64,000 nucleotides of DNA from Labrenzia sp. THAF82 (GTDB taxonomy: Bacteria; Pseudomonadota; Alphaproteobacteria; Rhizobiales; Stappiaceae): contig NZ_CP045354.1 in assembly GCF_009363435.1 (NCBI RefSeq), positions 4,430,501-4,494,500 of the forward strand, written 5' to 3'. Positions 16,535 to 24,660 of this stretch are shown here, piece after piece. Both the position numbers and the translations under genes were made by a program. The notes beneath the pieces are model-generated. The model was given only the letters and a program-made list of their open reading frames with translations. It did no database searches and was not told the origin of the DNA. Numbering within the stretch: position 1 is the stretch's first letter; every line of letters begins with the position of its first letter.

Positions 16535-17023
16535 CTATTGCCGGGTGTACGACACTCCGTTCTGACCACTGCTATTGGTCCACGTGAAGGAATTCGGGCC
16601 GGTCACGAAGATCCTGTGTCCGGAAGCAGAGTTGTACTGACTGGCACCACTGCGGATATAGCGGGAGGTCTTGCCTTCCACATCACCACCAGCCATCCGC
16701 GTGATCACGATCTCATTTGCAGAAGCGTTGACGCGTTCGATCATCGGACGTCCGTCTTTCCACACGCCGAAATATAGCCCGCTCTGCAAGGCAGGAGCAT
16801 ATTGGGCAAACATCAAGTCCCCTCTTGGACCCGTGTGCCCTGTGCAAATCATCTGGCTGCCATGGGCCGCGCAGAACTGAGCAGGGGCCGCCGTCGCAAT
16901 CGCCGGCAGTCCAACGACAACTCCAAGAAGGCATAGTGCGGCCAACGCGGCGCTGAGCATTTGTCTGCGTCCTGCAACCAGGGACGTTCTTTCACAAAGG
17001 ATTTTCAAATAAAGGTTTGGCAT
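16535..17023 (-). CDS. Secreted protein of unknown function
   Basis: I do not recognise a family. With ATG 17023 (GAGAGATTGAGAAG just upstream) the product is 162 residues. A long N-terminal lead (ILCERTSLVAGRRQ) precedes a hydrophobic signal segment ending VGLPAIATAAPAQF, so export is likely. The mature part has two Cys close together (FCAAHGSQMICTGHTG), which could form a disulfide, and a Ser/Asn/Thr-rich C-terminus (ITRMAGGDVEGKTSRYIRSG). The open frame extends upstream to 17125, but that lead is unlike a signal peptide. It is convergent with pntB and 168 bp beyond the orphan terminator. Confidence 0.6.
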   Translation of the reverse strand: MPNLYLKILCERTSLVAGRRQMLSAALAALCLLGVVVGLPAIATAAPAQFCAAHGSQMICTGHTGPRGDLMFAQYAPALQSGLYFGVWKDGRPMIERVNASANEIVITRMAGGDVEGKTSRYIRSGASQYNSASGHRIFVTGPNSFTWTNSSGQNGVSYTRQ

Positions 17024-17191
17024 CTTCTCAATCTCTCTCTTTTCAGCAATACACGAGCCTGCTTCAGCTCGAAGCGCGGTGAGCGCCATGAAAAAGAGGT
17101 AAGATCCGTTCCCCCAAGCCCCCATGAGGTAAATCCCCCAATGTGTTCAGCAGTGGTGAGCGGTGATGCCGATCCGATTTCCAGACAGCAG

Positions 17192-17222
17192 GAAGCCGCC
17201 CACGAGGGGCGGCTTCTTTTTT
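17192..17222 (+). terminator. Rho-independent terminator on the plus strand
   Basis: A perfect 10-bp stem, GAAGCCGCCC (17192-17201) and GGGCGGCTTC (17207-17216), has a 5-nt loop and is followed by six T. This is the clearest intrinsic terminator in the window, and its U tract is on the plus strand. The nearest genes on both sides run leftward (the symporter gene ends at 17242), so it ends no annotated transcript. Confidence 0.75.
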
Positions 17223-17241
17223 GGACGGGTCTGCTGCGCAG

Positions 17242-18783
17242 TTAGCCGTATTTCTTGATTTCACCGGATTTCAGACGGCTCAGGTAGCTGTTGACCTCCC
17301 GCTTGACGATCGGCATCAGCGCATAAAGTGCGATGATGTTGACAACAGCCATTGCGAAGATCGCCGCGTCTGAGAAGTCGATCACCGGACCAAGGCTCGC
17401 TGCCGCTCCGATAACAACGAAGATGCAGAAGATAACCTTGAACACAAGCTCCTTGGTCTTGCCTTCACCGAACAGGAAGGTCCAAGCCTTCAGGCCGTAG
17501 TAGGACCAGCTGATCATCGTCGAGAAGGCAAACAGGACAACTGCAATTGCGAGGATGTACTGGAACCAGCCGAATGAAGATGAGAAGGCCGCCGATGTCA
17601 GAGCAACACCTGAGTTGCCATCAACAGTCTGAATAGCGGTTCCGCCTTCATTGAGGAGGTAGAGACCCGTTTGCGGATCGGAAACCAGCTGACCGGTGAT
17701 GATGATCACGAGGGCTGTCATCGTACAAATCACGACGGTATCGATGAAAGGCTCCAGAAGCGATACGAAACCTTCGGTGATAGGTTCCTTTGTTCTCACG
17801 GCCGAGTGTGCAATCGCCGCGGAGCCGACACCGGCTTCGTTGGAGAATGCCGCCCGTTTGAAGCCCTGAATAAGCGCTCCGACAAAGCCGCCGGCAACAC
17901 CAAGACCTGTGAACGCCCCTTCAAAGATCTGCCCAAATGCCCAACCGATCTTATCGGCATTCATCAGAATGATAACCAATGCGGTGATGACATAAAGAAC
18001 GCCCATGAACGGCACGACTTTTTCCGTTACCGAGGCAATGGATTTCAGACCGCCAACGATGACCGCAAAGACGATCGCTGCAAACACCAGACCAGTGATC
18101 CAGCCCGGATAGTCGCCAACGACATTTGCGATCTGGGCATGAGCCTGGTTGGCCTGGAACATATTTCCGCCGCCCAGCGAACCGAGAATGCAGAATATCG
18201 CGAACAGGATAGCCAGAATTTTGCCTGCAGGCAGGCCACGTTCCTCAAAACCCTTGGTCATGTAGTACATCGGGCCACCGGAAACGGTGCCGTCGGAATA
18301 CTCATTCCGGTATTTGACGCCGAGCGTACACTCGGTGAATTTGGAGGCCATTCCCATAAGGCCTGCAAGGATCATCCAGAAAGTCGCCCCAGGTCCACCG
18401 ATGCCAACGGCAACAGCAACGCCAGCGATGTTTCCTAGCCCAACCGTGCCGGAAAGCGCTGTTGCAAGCGCCTGAAAGTGACTTACCTCACCCGCATCAT
18501 TCGGGTCGGAGTAATCGCCTTTGACCAAAGCTATTGAATGCGGGAAAGCCCGGAACTGAATGAAGCCGAAATAGATTGTAAAGATGGTCGCGGCAATCAC
18601 CAGCCAGGCGACGATCCAGGGAAAGGACGTTCCCGGAAAGGGGCTGAAGATGAAGCTGACGAACCAGCCGGTGGAACTTGCAAAAATTGAATTGATCTGT
18701 TCGTCAATCGATTGAGCCATCGCCGGTGCGGATACGCAGAGCGAGGCGAATGCGGCCAGAACCGCAGCGCTGATGTTTTTCAT
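17242..18783 (-). CDS. Alanine/glycine:cation symporter (AGCS family)
   Basis: A 513-residue inner-membrane Na+ (or H+) symporter of the AGCS/AlsT family. An N-terminal signal-like segment (CVSAPAMAQSIDEQINSIF) precedes the first core helix, as in other family members. Diagnostic stretches include GTVGLGNIAGVAVAVGIGGP, GGPMYYMTKGFEERGL and FSNEAGVGSAAIAHSAVRT. It has about ten or eleven membrane segments. ATG 18783 is preferred over a TTG six codons upstream; GGAAGG lies 10 nt before it. The UspA-type gene ends 21 nt upstream on the same strand, and a divergent Lrp-family gene is the likely regulator. The amino acid transported is not determined. Confidence 0.93.
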   Translation of the reverse strand: MKNISAAVLAAFASLCVSAPAMAQSIDEQINSIFASSTGWFVSFIFSPFPGTSFPWIVAWLVIAATIFTIYFGFIQFRAFPHSIALVKGDYSDPNDAGEVSHFQALATALSGTVGLGNIAGVAVAVGIGGPGATFWMILAGLMGMASKFTECTLGVKYRNEYSDGTVSGGPMYYMTKGFEERGLPAGKILAILFAIFCILGSLGGGNMFQANQAHAQIANVVGDYPGWITGLVFAAIVFAVIVGGLKSIASVTEKVVPFMGVLYVITALVIILMNADKIGWAFGQIFEGAFTGLGVAGGFVGALIQGFKRAAFSNEAGVGSAAIAHSAVRTKEPITEGFVSLLEPFIDTVVICTMTALVIIITGQLVSDPQTGLYLLNEGGTAIQTVDGNSGVALTSAAFSSSFGWFQYILAIAVVLFAFSTMISWSYYGLKAWTFLFGEGKTKELVFKVIFCIFVVIGAAASLGPVIDFSDAAIFAMAVVNIIALYALMPIVKREVNSYLSRLKSGEIKKYG

Positions 18784-18804
18784 ATGTGTTTCGCCTTCCA
18801 AGAT

Positions 18805-19239
18805 TTACGGAACGATGGTGACCGGGACAGGCGCTGCCTGTGCCAGACTTCCGGCAACGGACCCGAAGATGCGGGACGATAATTTGGAGTGGCCAGTACG
18901 GCCGATCACGAGGTGATCCACTCCATCTTCTTCCGCAATCTTGATGAGCGTTTCTGCGATGTGGCCGTAGCGCAGCTCAGAGACAACCTCGAGCCCGGTA
19001 CCAGCCAGCTTGGTCAGAACGGGTTCCAGAACGGCCGTTTGCGCTCGCTCCAGTTCCTCGGTCCGCCTCGCGTGCCGTTCTTCAATTTCCGTAGGTGTCA
19101 GGAAAGTATAAGGCGACCACTCGAGCACATGGGCAACCACGAGCCCCGCCCCCCCCGCCTTTGCCAAACCAACCGCGAACTCCACTGCGTTCATGGCGTT
19201 TTCGCTGCCGTCATATCCGACGACGATCCTCTTAGACAT
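18805..19239 (-). CDS. UspA-type universal stress protein linked to AGCS symporter
   Basis: A 144-residue single Usp domain starting SKRIVVGYDGSENAMNAVEF. The C-terminal ATP-binding loop is canonical: GRTGHSKLSSRIFGSVAGSL fits G-2x-G-9x-G-S. It is the first gene of a two-gene leftward operon with the AGCS symporter. Together with the TRAP-linked Usp protein at 9.3 kb, this is the second transporter in the window with a dedicated Usp partner, which suggests ATP-state or adenylate-responsive modulation of uptake. Confidence 0.92.
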   Translation of the reverse strand: MSKRIVVGYDGSENAMNAVEFAVGLAKAGGAGLVVAHVLEWSPYTFLTPTEIEERHARRTEELERAQTAVLEPVLTKLAGTGLEVVSELRYGHIAETLIKIAEEDGVDHLVIGRTGHSKLSSRIFGSVAGSLAQAAPVPVTIVP

Positions 19240-19311
19240 GATTATTTTCCCCTGTCGTGCGGCGTTTTGCCGTAGTTAAATTTAGCCAGCACGCAATCAT
19301 AAAAGTTCTCG

Positions 19312-19357
19312 AATTTCGGCGAAATTAGGATATTTTATGAATAATTATCGAAATTAG
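19312..19357. promoter_or_regulatory. Lrp-type operator between symporter operon and Lrp gene
   Basis: A 15-bp perfect dyad, AATTTCG-G-CGAAATT, lies at 19312-19326 in the divergent intergenic region. The sequence CGAAATTAG (19320-19328) is repeated at 19349-19357. The sites sit 24-69 bp before the Lrp start and suit control of both promoters. Confidence 0.55.
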
Positions 19358-19380
19358 CCGGAGTTTTCGGAATTTTTCTC

Positions 19381-19839
19381 ATGGATGCGATTGATCAGAA
19401 AATTCTTACAGCCTTGCAAATTGACAGCCGCATCTCCATGGCCAAGCTTTCTGAACAGGTTGGGCTGTCCCTTTCGGCCTGTCACCGACGGGTCAAACTG
19501 CTGGAAGCAAATGGCGTGATTTCTGGCTATACGGTGCGGCTGGAGCGAAGTGCCCTGGATCTGGAGATCCAGGTCTTCATTGAAGTCAAACTGACCAGCG
19601 CGCGCACCGACGACATTACCGCCTTCGAAAGCGCGATCGCGAAAATGCCTGAAATACTGGAATGTCACCTGATATCGGGTGAGTTCGACTATCTCATTCG
19701 ACTTGTTGCGAAAAACACGGCCGCTTACGAGAAGCTCTACCGAAACAGGCTCTCGCAAATCCCGTCAGTGTCGCAAATGAAGACACTGCTCAGTCTCAGC
19801 ACGGTGAAAGAGTTTCGCGGCCTCTATCTGGAGCCGTAA
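19381..19839 (+). CDS. Lrp/AsnC-family regulator
   Basis: The 152-residue protein has the full Lrp/AsnC layout: an N-terminal HTH (DAIDQKILTALQIDSRISMA, then LSEQVGLSLSACHRRVKLLE) and a C-terminal RAM ligand-binding domain (from about residue 65, with ILECHLISGEFDYLIRLVA). It is divergent from the usp-symporter operon across 141 bp containing a matching palindrome, so it most likely controls amino acid uptake by that symporter in response to an amino acid. Confidence 0.92.
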   Translation: MDAIDQKILTALQIDSRISMAKLSEQVGLSLSACHRRVKLLEANGVISGYTVRLERSALDLEIQVFIEVKLTSARTDDITAFESAIAKMPEILECHLISGEFDYLIRLVAKNTAAYEKLYRNRLSQIPSVSQMKTLLSLSTVKEFRGLYLEP

Positions 19840-19928
19840 AAAAGCAACGTCTGCCCAGCGCTCCGCTTCAGAGCGATTGCGGGTATGCCAACGCTTGACG
19901 CGCTGCAGTCTGTCTTAAGACGACCGGG

Positions 19929-22292
19929 TCAGATTGCCGGGCCGGGTGTCAGGCCGCTTACCTTCTCGACAATCGAGACGGCGTCGATGCCAAAGTGACG
20001 ATAGAGATCCGAGATCGTTCCGGTTTGACCGAAATGCTCCACTCCGAGCGGGATCGTCTGATGCCCGATTACGCCACCAAGCCAGGCAAGCGTCGCCGGA
20101 TGTCCGTCGATAACAGTGATCAGCCGACAATGGGACGGCAATTCGCCCATGAGCTTTTCAATATGCGATCTTGCACCGGAATTGCCGCGAGACCGAGCTC
20201 GCTGCGCAGCAGTCCATCCCGCATTCAAACGATCCGCGGACGTAACACTCAAAACACCGACATCGCGCCGGTTTCCAGCAAGCAGCCCAGCTGCCTTGAT
20301 GGCCTCGGGGGCAACAACGCCCTGGTAGGCGATCACCACTTCGCAGTTCGGCCCTGGCTTGCGCAACCAGTATGCGCCATCGATCGCACCTTGCCTGAAT
20401 TCGTCATCTGCCCGGTTGACCGGTTGCTCAATCGGATTGGTAGAGAGCCTCAGATAGACCGAGCCACCGGTTTCGTCGCGAAGCCAAGTGCGCTCGTCCG
20501 GATCCCCTTCCCCATCCCGCTGCATGTAGTCGAAAGACCATTCCATGATAACGGCCAGTTCGTCAGCAAAGGCCGGCTCGAAAGCTGCTATTCCATCCTG
20601 GCTCATACCGATCAGCGGTGTTCCGATTGATTGATGTGCGCCCCCTTCCGGAGCCAGCGTAACCCCGGACGGCGTGCCGACAATCATGAAGCGGGCATCC
20701 TGGTAGCAGGCGTAGTTGAGCGCATCGAGTCCTCTGCAAACAAATGGATCATAGACAGTCCCAATCGGGATCAATCGCTCGCCAAAGAGCGAATGCGACA
20801 AACCAGCTGCGCCAAGCAGCAAGAACAGGTTCATCTCGGCAATGCCAAGTTCGATATGCTGACCTTCCGGCGTAAACTCCCATTTGGCAGTCGATGGAAT
20901 CCGGTTCTCGATAAAGGCGTCGGCCATGGCGGTGCGAGCAAAGAGTTTGCGACGGTTTACCCAAGGCCCGAGATTGGTGGTGCCCGTCACGTCCGGAGAC
21001 GTGGTTACAATCCGCCGTGCCAGTTCGCTGTCACCTTTCGACAGATCATCGAGCACTTTGCCAAAAGCCATCTGGGACGAGATTTCCCGGTCTGAATTGA
21101 GTTCAATTGACGGCACATCGACCCTGTCAGCGGTGAAACGCCTAGACCCTTTGGCAAAGAACGGGACCTGTTTCAAAAACGCCTGGAGTGCAGCGACATC
21201 TTCAACCCCAGCAAAGCGCTCCCATTCTTCTCCTTCACTGACACCCATATGATCCTGCCATGCAGACATTTGGGTCTTGTTCATCAAGCCGCCATGGTTG
21301 TCCTTGTGGCCCGCAATCGGTGTGCCCCAGCCTTTGATCGTATAGGCGAGAAAACATGTCGGACGGTCGTGATCGATTGCATCAAAAGCGGCCGCCATTG
21401 TCTCGGTGCAGTTGCCACCGAGATTTTCCATCAAAGCGGCAAGCCCGTCATCGGAACGTCTGTCGATGAGAGCGCTCACATCGCCCTGGTCGCCAAGGTC
21501 ATCCATGAGCCGCTTGCGCCAGACAGCGCCCCCCATGAAAGTCAACGCCGCATAGTCCTGGTTGGAACAGGCATCTATCCATTGCTTCAGCTTGGCACCG
21601 CCCGGCTCACTGAATGCTGCCTGCTGCAGAGCTCCGTATTTGACGCGGACGACATCCCAGCCAAAGGCGTCGAAGATCTTCTCGACCCTGTCAAACAATC
21701 CCTCCCGGACGATTCCGTCCAACGACTGCCGATTGTAGTCAATGATCCACCAGCAATTTCTGAGATCGTTTTTCCAGCCTTCCTGAAGTGCCTCGTAGAC
21801 ATTGCCTTCGTCCAGCTCGGCATCGCCGACCAATGCCACCATGCGCCCCAAGGTCCGATCCTTTGACCAACCCTTCGCATCTACAAAATCTTGAACAAGG
21901 GAGGCAAACGACGTGATCGCGACGCCCAAACCGACGGAACCGGTTGAGAAGTCGACATCATCGATGTCCTTCGTGCGGGACGGATAGGACTGGACACCAT
22001 GGAACCCCCGGAAATTCTTCATTTTTTCCAGATCTTGATTGCCCATGAGATACTGGATCGCATGAAAAACCGGTGAAGCATGCGGTTTGACAGCAATCCG
22101 ATCTTCAGGACGTAGTGCTGAAAAGTATAGCGCCGTCATGATCGATACCATCGACGCCGAACTTGCCTGATGCCCGCCAACCTTGATCCCGTCAGCCTTT
22201 GGTCGAACATGATTGGCGTTGTGGATCATCCAGTGCGACAGCCACAGTAGCCGCTGCTCGATCGTCTTGAGATGTTCCGTCTTCGTTTTCAT
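19929..22292 (-). CDS. mdeB: MdeB-like homodimeric 2-oxo acid dehydrogenase E1 (thiamine diphosphate)
   Basis: The 787-residue protein belongs to the transketolase-like, AceE-type E1 family. The thiamine-diphosphate motif is visible (GDAELDEG at about 156-163, then NRQSLDG at about 187-193), followed by the pyrimidine-binding domain (EFTPEGQHIELGIAEMN) and a C-terminal transketolase domain. It is near, but not adjacent to, mdeA; in Pseudomonas putida an E1 homologue, MdeB, follows methionine gamma-lyase and is thought to oxidise 2-oxobutyrate. A divergent Lrp gene is the likely regulator. The start is uncertain: ATG 22292 is chosen for its GACGGA site; ATG 22307 and TTG 22325 are alternatives. 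No E2 or E3 is nearby. Confidence 0.75.
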   Translation of the reverse strand: MKTKTEHLKTIEQRLLWLSHWMIHNANHVRPKADGIKVGGHQASSASMVSIMTALYFSALRPEDRIAVKPHASPVFHAIQYLMGNQDLEKMKNFRGFHGVQSYPSRTKDIDDVDFSTGSVGLGVAITSFASLVQDFVDAKGWSKDRTLGRMVALVGDAELDEGNVYEALQEGWKNDLRNCWWIIDYNRQSLDGIVREGLFDRVEKIFDAFGWDVVRVKYGALQQAAFSEPGGAKLKQWIDACSNQDYAALTFMGGAVWRKRLMDDLGDQGDVSALIDRRSDDGLAALMENLGGNCTETMAAAFDAIDHDRPTCFLAYTIKGWGTPIAGHKDNHGGLMNKTQMSAWQDHMGVSEGEEWERFAGVEDVAALQAFLKQVPFFAKGSRRFTADRVDVPSIELNSDREISSQMAFGKVLDDLSKGDSELARRIVTTSPDVTGTTNLGPWVNRRKLFARTAMADAFIENRIPSTAKWEFTPEGQHIELGIAEMNLFLLLGAAGLSHSLFGERLIPIGTVYDPFVCRGLDALNYACYQDARFMIVGTPSGVTLAPEGGAHQSIGTPLIGMSQDGIAAFEPAFADELAVIMEWSFDYMQRDGEGDPDERTWLRDETGGSVYLRLSTNPIEQPVNRADDEFRQGAIDGAYWLRKPGPNCEVVIAYQGVVAPEAIKAAGLLAGNRRDVGVLSVTSADRLNAGWTAAQRARSRGNSGARSHIEKLMGELPSHCRLITVIDGHPATLAWLGGVIGHQTIPLGVEHFGQTGTISDLYRHFGIDAVSIVEKVSGLTPGPAI

Positions 22293-22418
22293 GCCGGTTC
22301 CGTCCATTTCTCGTTTGACGACCAACCTAACGGTCGGTTCGAGCTGGTTTCTTGCTTTTTCGTAGTCACAGAGGTTAGAAAATAGACACTTTCGCTAGAA
22401 AAATTGGAAACTATAGTG

Positions 22419-22883
22419 ACTTCCGTCAACCTTGATCAGTTTGATATCCAGATCCTGCGCGAATTACGCGCGAATGGGCGTATTTCCATACAAGATCTGT
22501 CAGAGAAAATCGGTCTTAGCCCAACACCGGTCGCGCGCAGGCTGCGGCATCTGGAAGAAAACGGTGTTGTCACCGGATATTGCGCCCTGATCGACGAAAT
22601 GAAATTGGGCTACGAAGTATCGGTGTTCGTTTCAGTCCAGCTGGACAAACAGGTCGATGTCAGCCTTGAGCGTTTCGAGACTGCGATCCAGGGTTTTCCC
22701 GAAGTAGTTGATTGCTGGCTGATGACTGGCAATCGCGACTACCTTCTGCGCGTCGCGACCACCGGTCTGGCCAGTTTCGAGACCTTCCTGACAGGCAAAC
22801 TCACCCGTGTGCCAGGCGTGGCGAACATTGAAAGCTCCATCCCGCTTCGCCGGGTGAAGTCCGCTGTTGCCCGCACACCTTGA
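22419..22883 (+). CDS. Lrp/AsnC-family regulator next to mdeB
   Basis: A 154-residue Lrp/AsnC protein: HTH (QFDIQILRELRANGRISIQD, LSPTPVARRLRHLE) and RAM domain (VVDCWLMTGNRDYLLRVATT). GTG 22419 with an upstream GGA at suitable distance is preferred; the TTG at 22404 has no ribosome-binding site. It is divergent from the mdeB-like gene, and its 3' end is 3 bp from the convergent mdeA end. The upstream region contains two TAGAAAA repeats (about 22375-22402). It probably regulates mdeB and perhaps the whole methionine locus. Confidence 0.9.
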   Translation, partial: TSVNLDQFDIQILRELRANGRISIQDLSEKIGLSPTPVARRLRHLEENGVVTGYCALIDEMKLGYEVSVFVSVQLDKQVDVSLERFETAIQGFPEVVDCWLMTGNRDYLLRVATTGLASFETFLTGKLTRVPGVANIESSIPLRRVKSAVARTP

Positions 22884-22886
22884 CCC

Positions 22887-24089
22887 TCAGGCTGCTTCAG
22901 CCACGGTTTCGCTCGGCAGCGCCTGCCGTAAGTCTTCCAGAATGTCGTCAACCTCTTCCAATCCAACCGAAAGACGAACCAGTCCATCGCTGATGCCATG
23001 CGCAGCGCGTTCTTCAGGTGTGTAAGTCGAGTGGGTCATGGACGCCGGATGCTGGATCAGTGTTTCTGCATCCCCGAGCGACACCGCCCGCTGGATCATC
23101 TTCAGAGCATTCATCATGTTGGTACCGGCATTCAATCCTCCGGTCAGTTCGAAAGCGATCATGCCACCGGGCTGCCGCATCTGGGTCTGTGCAAGATCAT
23201 GCTGCTCAAAACTCTCAAGCCCCGGGTAAAAAACCTTGGACACTGCGGCCTGCGCCTCCAGCCAACGGGCCACTTTCATCGCCGATGAGGAGTGCCGGTC
23301 CATGCGCAATGCAAGCGTCTTCAGGCCTCGCAAGACAAGCAGAGCGCTGAATGGTGCCATGACAGCACCCGTCATATCTTTCATACCGACAAGACGGATC
23401 TCCTGGATTTGCTCCTGCGAGCCGACCACGAGACCGGCAACAACGTCTCCATGACCTCCCAGGTACTTGGTGGCCGAGTGCAGAACAATGTCGGCGCCCA
23501 GTTCAATGGGCCGCGTCAGGTAAGGGGTTGCGTAGGTGTTGTCGACAATCACGGTCGCGCTTGCCTCATGGGCAATATCGGAAATCTTCTCGATGTCGAC
23601 GAGACGCATATTTGGGTTTGCCGGTGTTTCAAAATAGACGATCCGCGTCTTGTTCGAGATCGCAGCTCGCAGTTTCTCCGGATCGGTCATGTCGACGTGC
23701 GAGATCTTGATGCCGAACCGGGTCAAACCGTGGCGCATGAATGCAAATGTGCAGCCGTAAAGCGTCTCATCCACGATGATTTCATCGCCAGGCGAAACAA
23801 GTGTCCAAAGGGTTGCTGTGATCGCCCCCATGCCGGAAGACAGTGCCAAACCGGCTTCCGCACCCTCAAGATCGGCAATCCGACGCTCAAGAAGATCAAG
23901 GGTTGGATTTGAGATACGGCTATAGATATGACCGGGCCGCTCGCCTGCAAACATTTCGCCGCCAGCTTCTGCGGTCTCAAAGACAAATGTGGAGCTCAAG
24001 TGAAGCGGTGGCGTGAGCGATCCTTCGTTGTCCGAAGGCCGGTAAGCGTGGTGGATCGCTCTGCTGGCAAAACCCTTATACATGCTCAT
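22887..24089 (-). CDS. mdeA: L-methionine gamma-lyase
   Basis: A PLP enzyme converting methionine to methanethiol, 2-oxobutyrate and ammonia. The 400-residue protein belongs to the Cys/Met-metabolism (gamma) PLP family. The Schiff-base lysine is K208 in HSATKYLGGHGD. The segment DETLYGCTFAFMRHG carries Tyr111 and Cys113, matching Tyr114 and the diagnostic Cys116 of P. putida methionine gamma-lyase; the same shift of 3 applies to the lysine (K211 there). This separates it from cystathionine synthases and lyases. ATG 24089 follows GGGAG. A divergent Lrp-family gene matches the MdeR position. Confidence 0.9.
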   Translation of the reverse strand: MSMYKGFASRAIHHAYRPSDNEGSLTPPLHLSSTFVFETAEAGGEMFAGERPGHIYSRISNPTLDLLERRIADLEGAEAGLALSSGMGAITATLWTLVSPGDEIIVDETLYGCTFAFMRHGLTRFGIKISHVDMTDPEKLRAAISNKTRIVYFETPANPNMRLVDIEKISDIAHEASATVIVDNTYATPYLTRPIELGADIVLHSATKYLGGHGDVVAGLVVGSQEQIQEIRLVGMKDMTGAVMAPFSALLVLRGLKTLALRMDRHSSSAMKVARWLEAQAAVSKVFYPGLESFEQHDLAQTQMRQPGGMIAFELTGGLNAGTNMMNALKMIQRAVSLGDAETLIQHPASMTHSTYTPEERAAHGISDGLVRLSVGLEEVDDILEDLRQALPSETVAEAA

Positions 24090-24151
24090 ATCATTCTCCC
24101 GAGTTGCTTTTCAGCAGCTTAGGAAAGATGGGCGGGCATTTGATTTCAAAA

Positions 24152-24181
24152 TATGCTAACTTTGAACGTCATATTAGCATA
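24152..24181. promoter_or_regulatory. MdeR-type operator between mdeA and Lrp gene
   Basis: Perfect 8-bp arms TATGCTAA (24152-24159) and TTAGCATA (24174-24181) are separated by 14 bp, so the arm centres are 22 bp apart. They lie in the 106-bp divergent region, 15 bp before the Lrp start. Spacing of two helical turns suits an Lrp dimer or octamer. Confidence 0.6.
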
Positions 24182-24195
24182 ATCTGCCAGAGACG

Positions 24196-24660
24196 ATGCC
24201 CATGGACGCAAAAGACCGTCAAATTATTCGAGCGCTGCAAGGTGACGGGCGCATGACCAACCAGGACCTCGCGGACACCGTCAATCTTTCGCCGTCCCCT
24301 TGCCTGCGCCGCCTTCGCAATTTGGAAAACTCAGGCGCGATCCGCGGTTTCATGGCCGACGTGGATGCATCTGCATACGGATTGCCGATTACCGTCTTTG
24401 TCCGCATACGGCTGGAGCGTCACAACGAAGAAGACGTTCAGCGTTTCGAGCGGCACGTTCAAACAATCCATGAGATTCTGGAGTGCCATGTCCTGACCGG
24501 AGCTATGGATTATCAGTTGCGTGTGGTGGTCTCCGACCTGGAGGCCTATGAAACCTTCATTCGAACACGCATCCACCCAATCGGAGGCATTGCCTCGATC
24601 GACACAAGTTTCGTCTATGGAACGGTGAAAAAAACCGCCGTCTTTCCGCAACTGGATTAA
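24196..24660 (+). CDS. mdeR: Lrp/AsnC-family regulator of mdeA (MdeR-like)
   Basis: A 154-residue Lrp/AsnC protein with HTH (MDAKDRQIIRALQGDGRMTN, LSPSPCLRRLRNLE) and RAM domain (ILECHVLTGAMDYQLRVVVS). It is divergent from mdeA, as mdeR is in Pseudomonas putida, where the Lrp-like MdeR activates mdeAB. ATG 24196 or ATG 24202 could start it. Its stop overlaps by 3 nt the 3' end of the convergent ABC ATPase gene. The symbol is given by position and family, not by proven orthology. Confidence 0.8.
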   Translation: MPMDAKDRQIIRALQGDGRMTNQDLADTVNLSPSPCLRRLRNLENSGAIRGFMADVDASAYGLPITVFVRIRLERHNEEDVQRFERHVQTIHEILECHVLTGAMDYQLRVVVSDLEAYETFIRTRIHPIGGIASIDTSFVYGTVKKTAVFPQLD

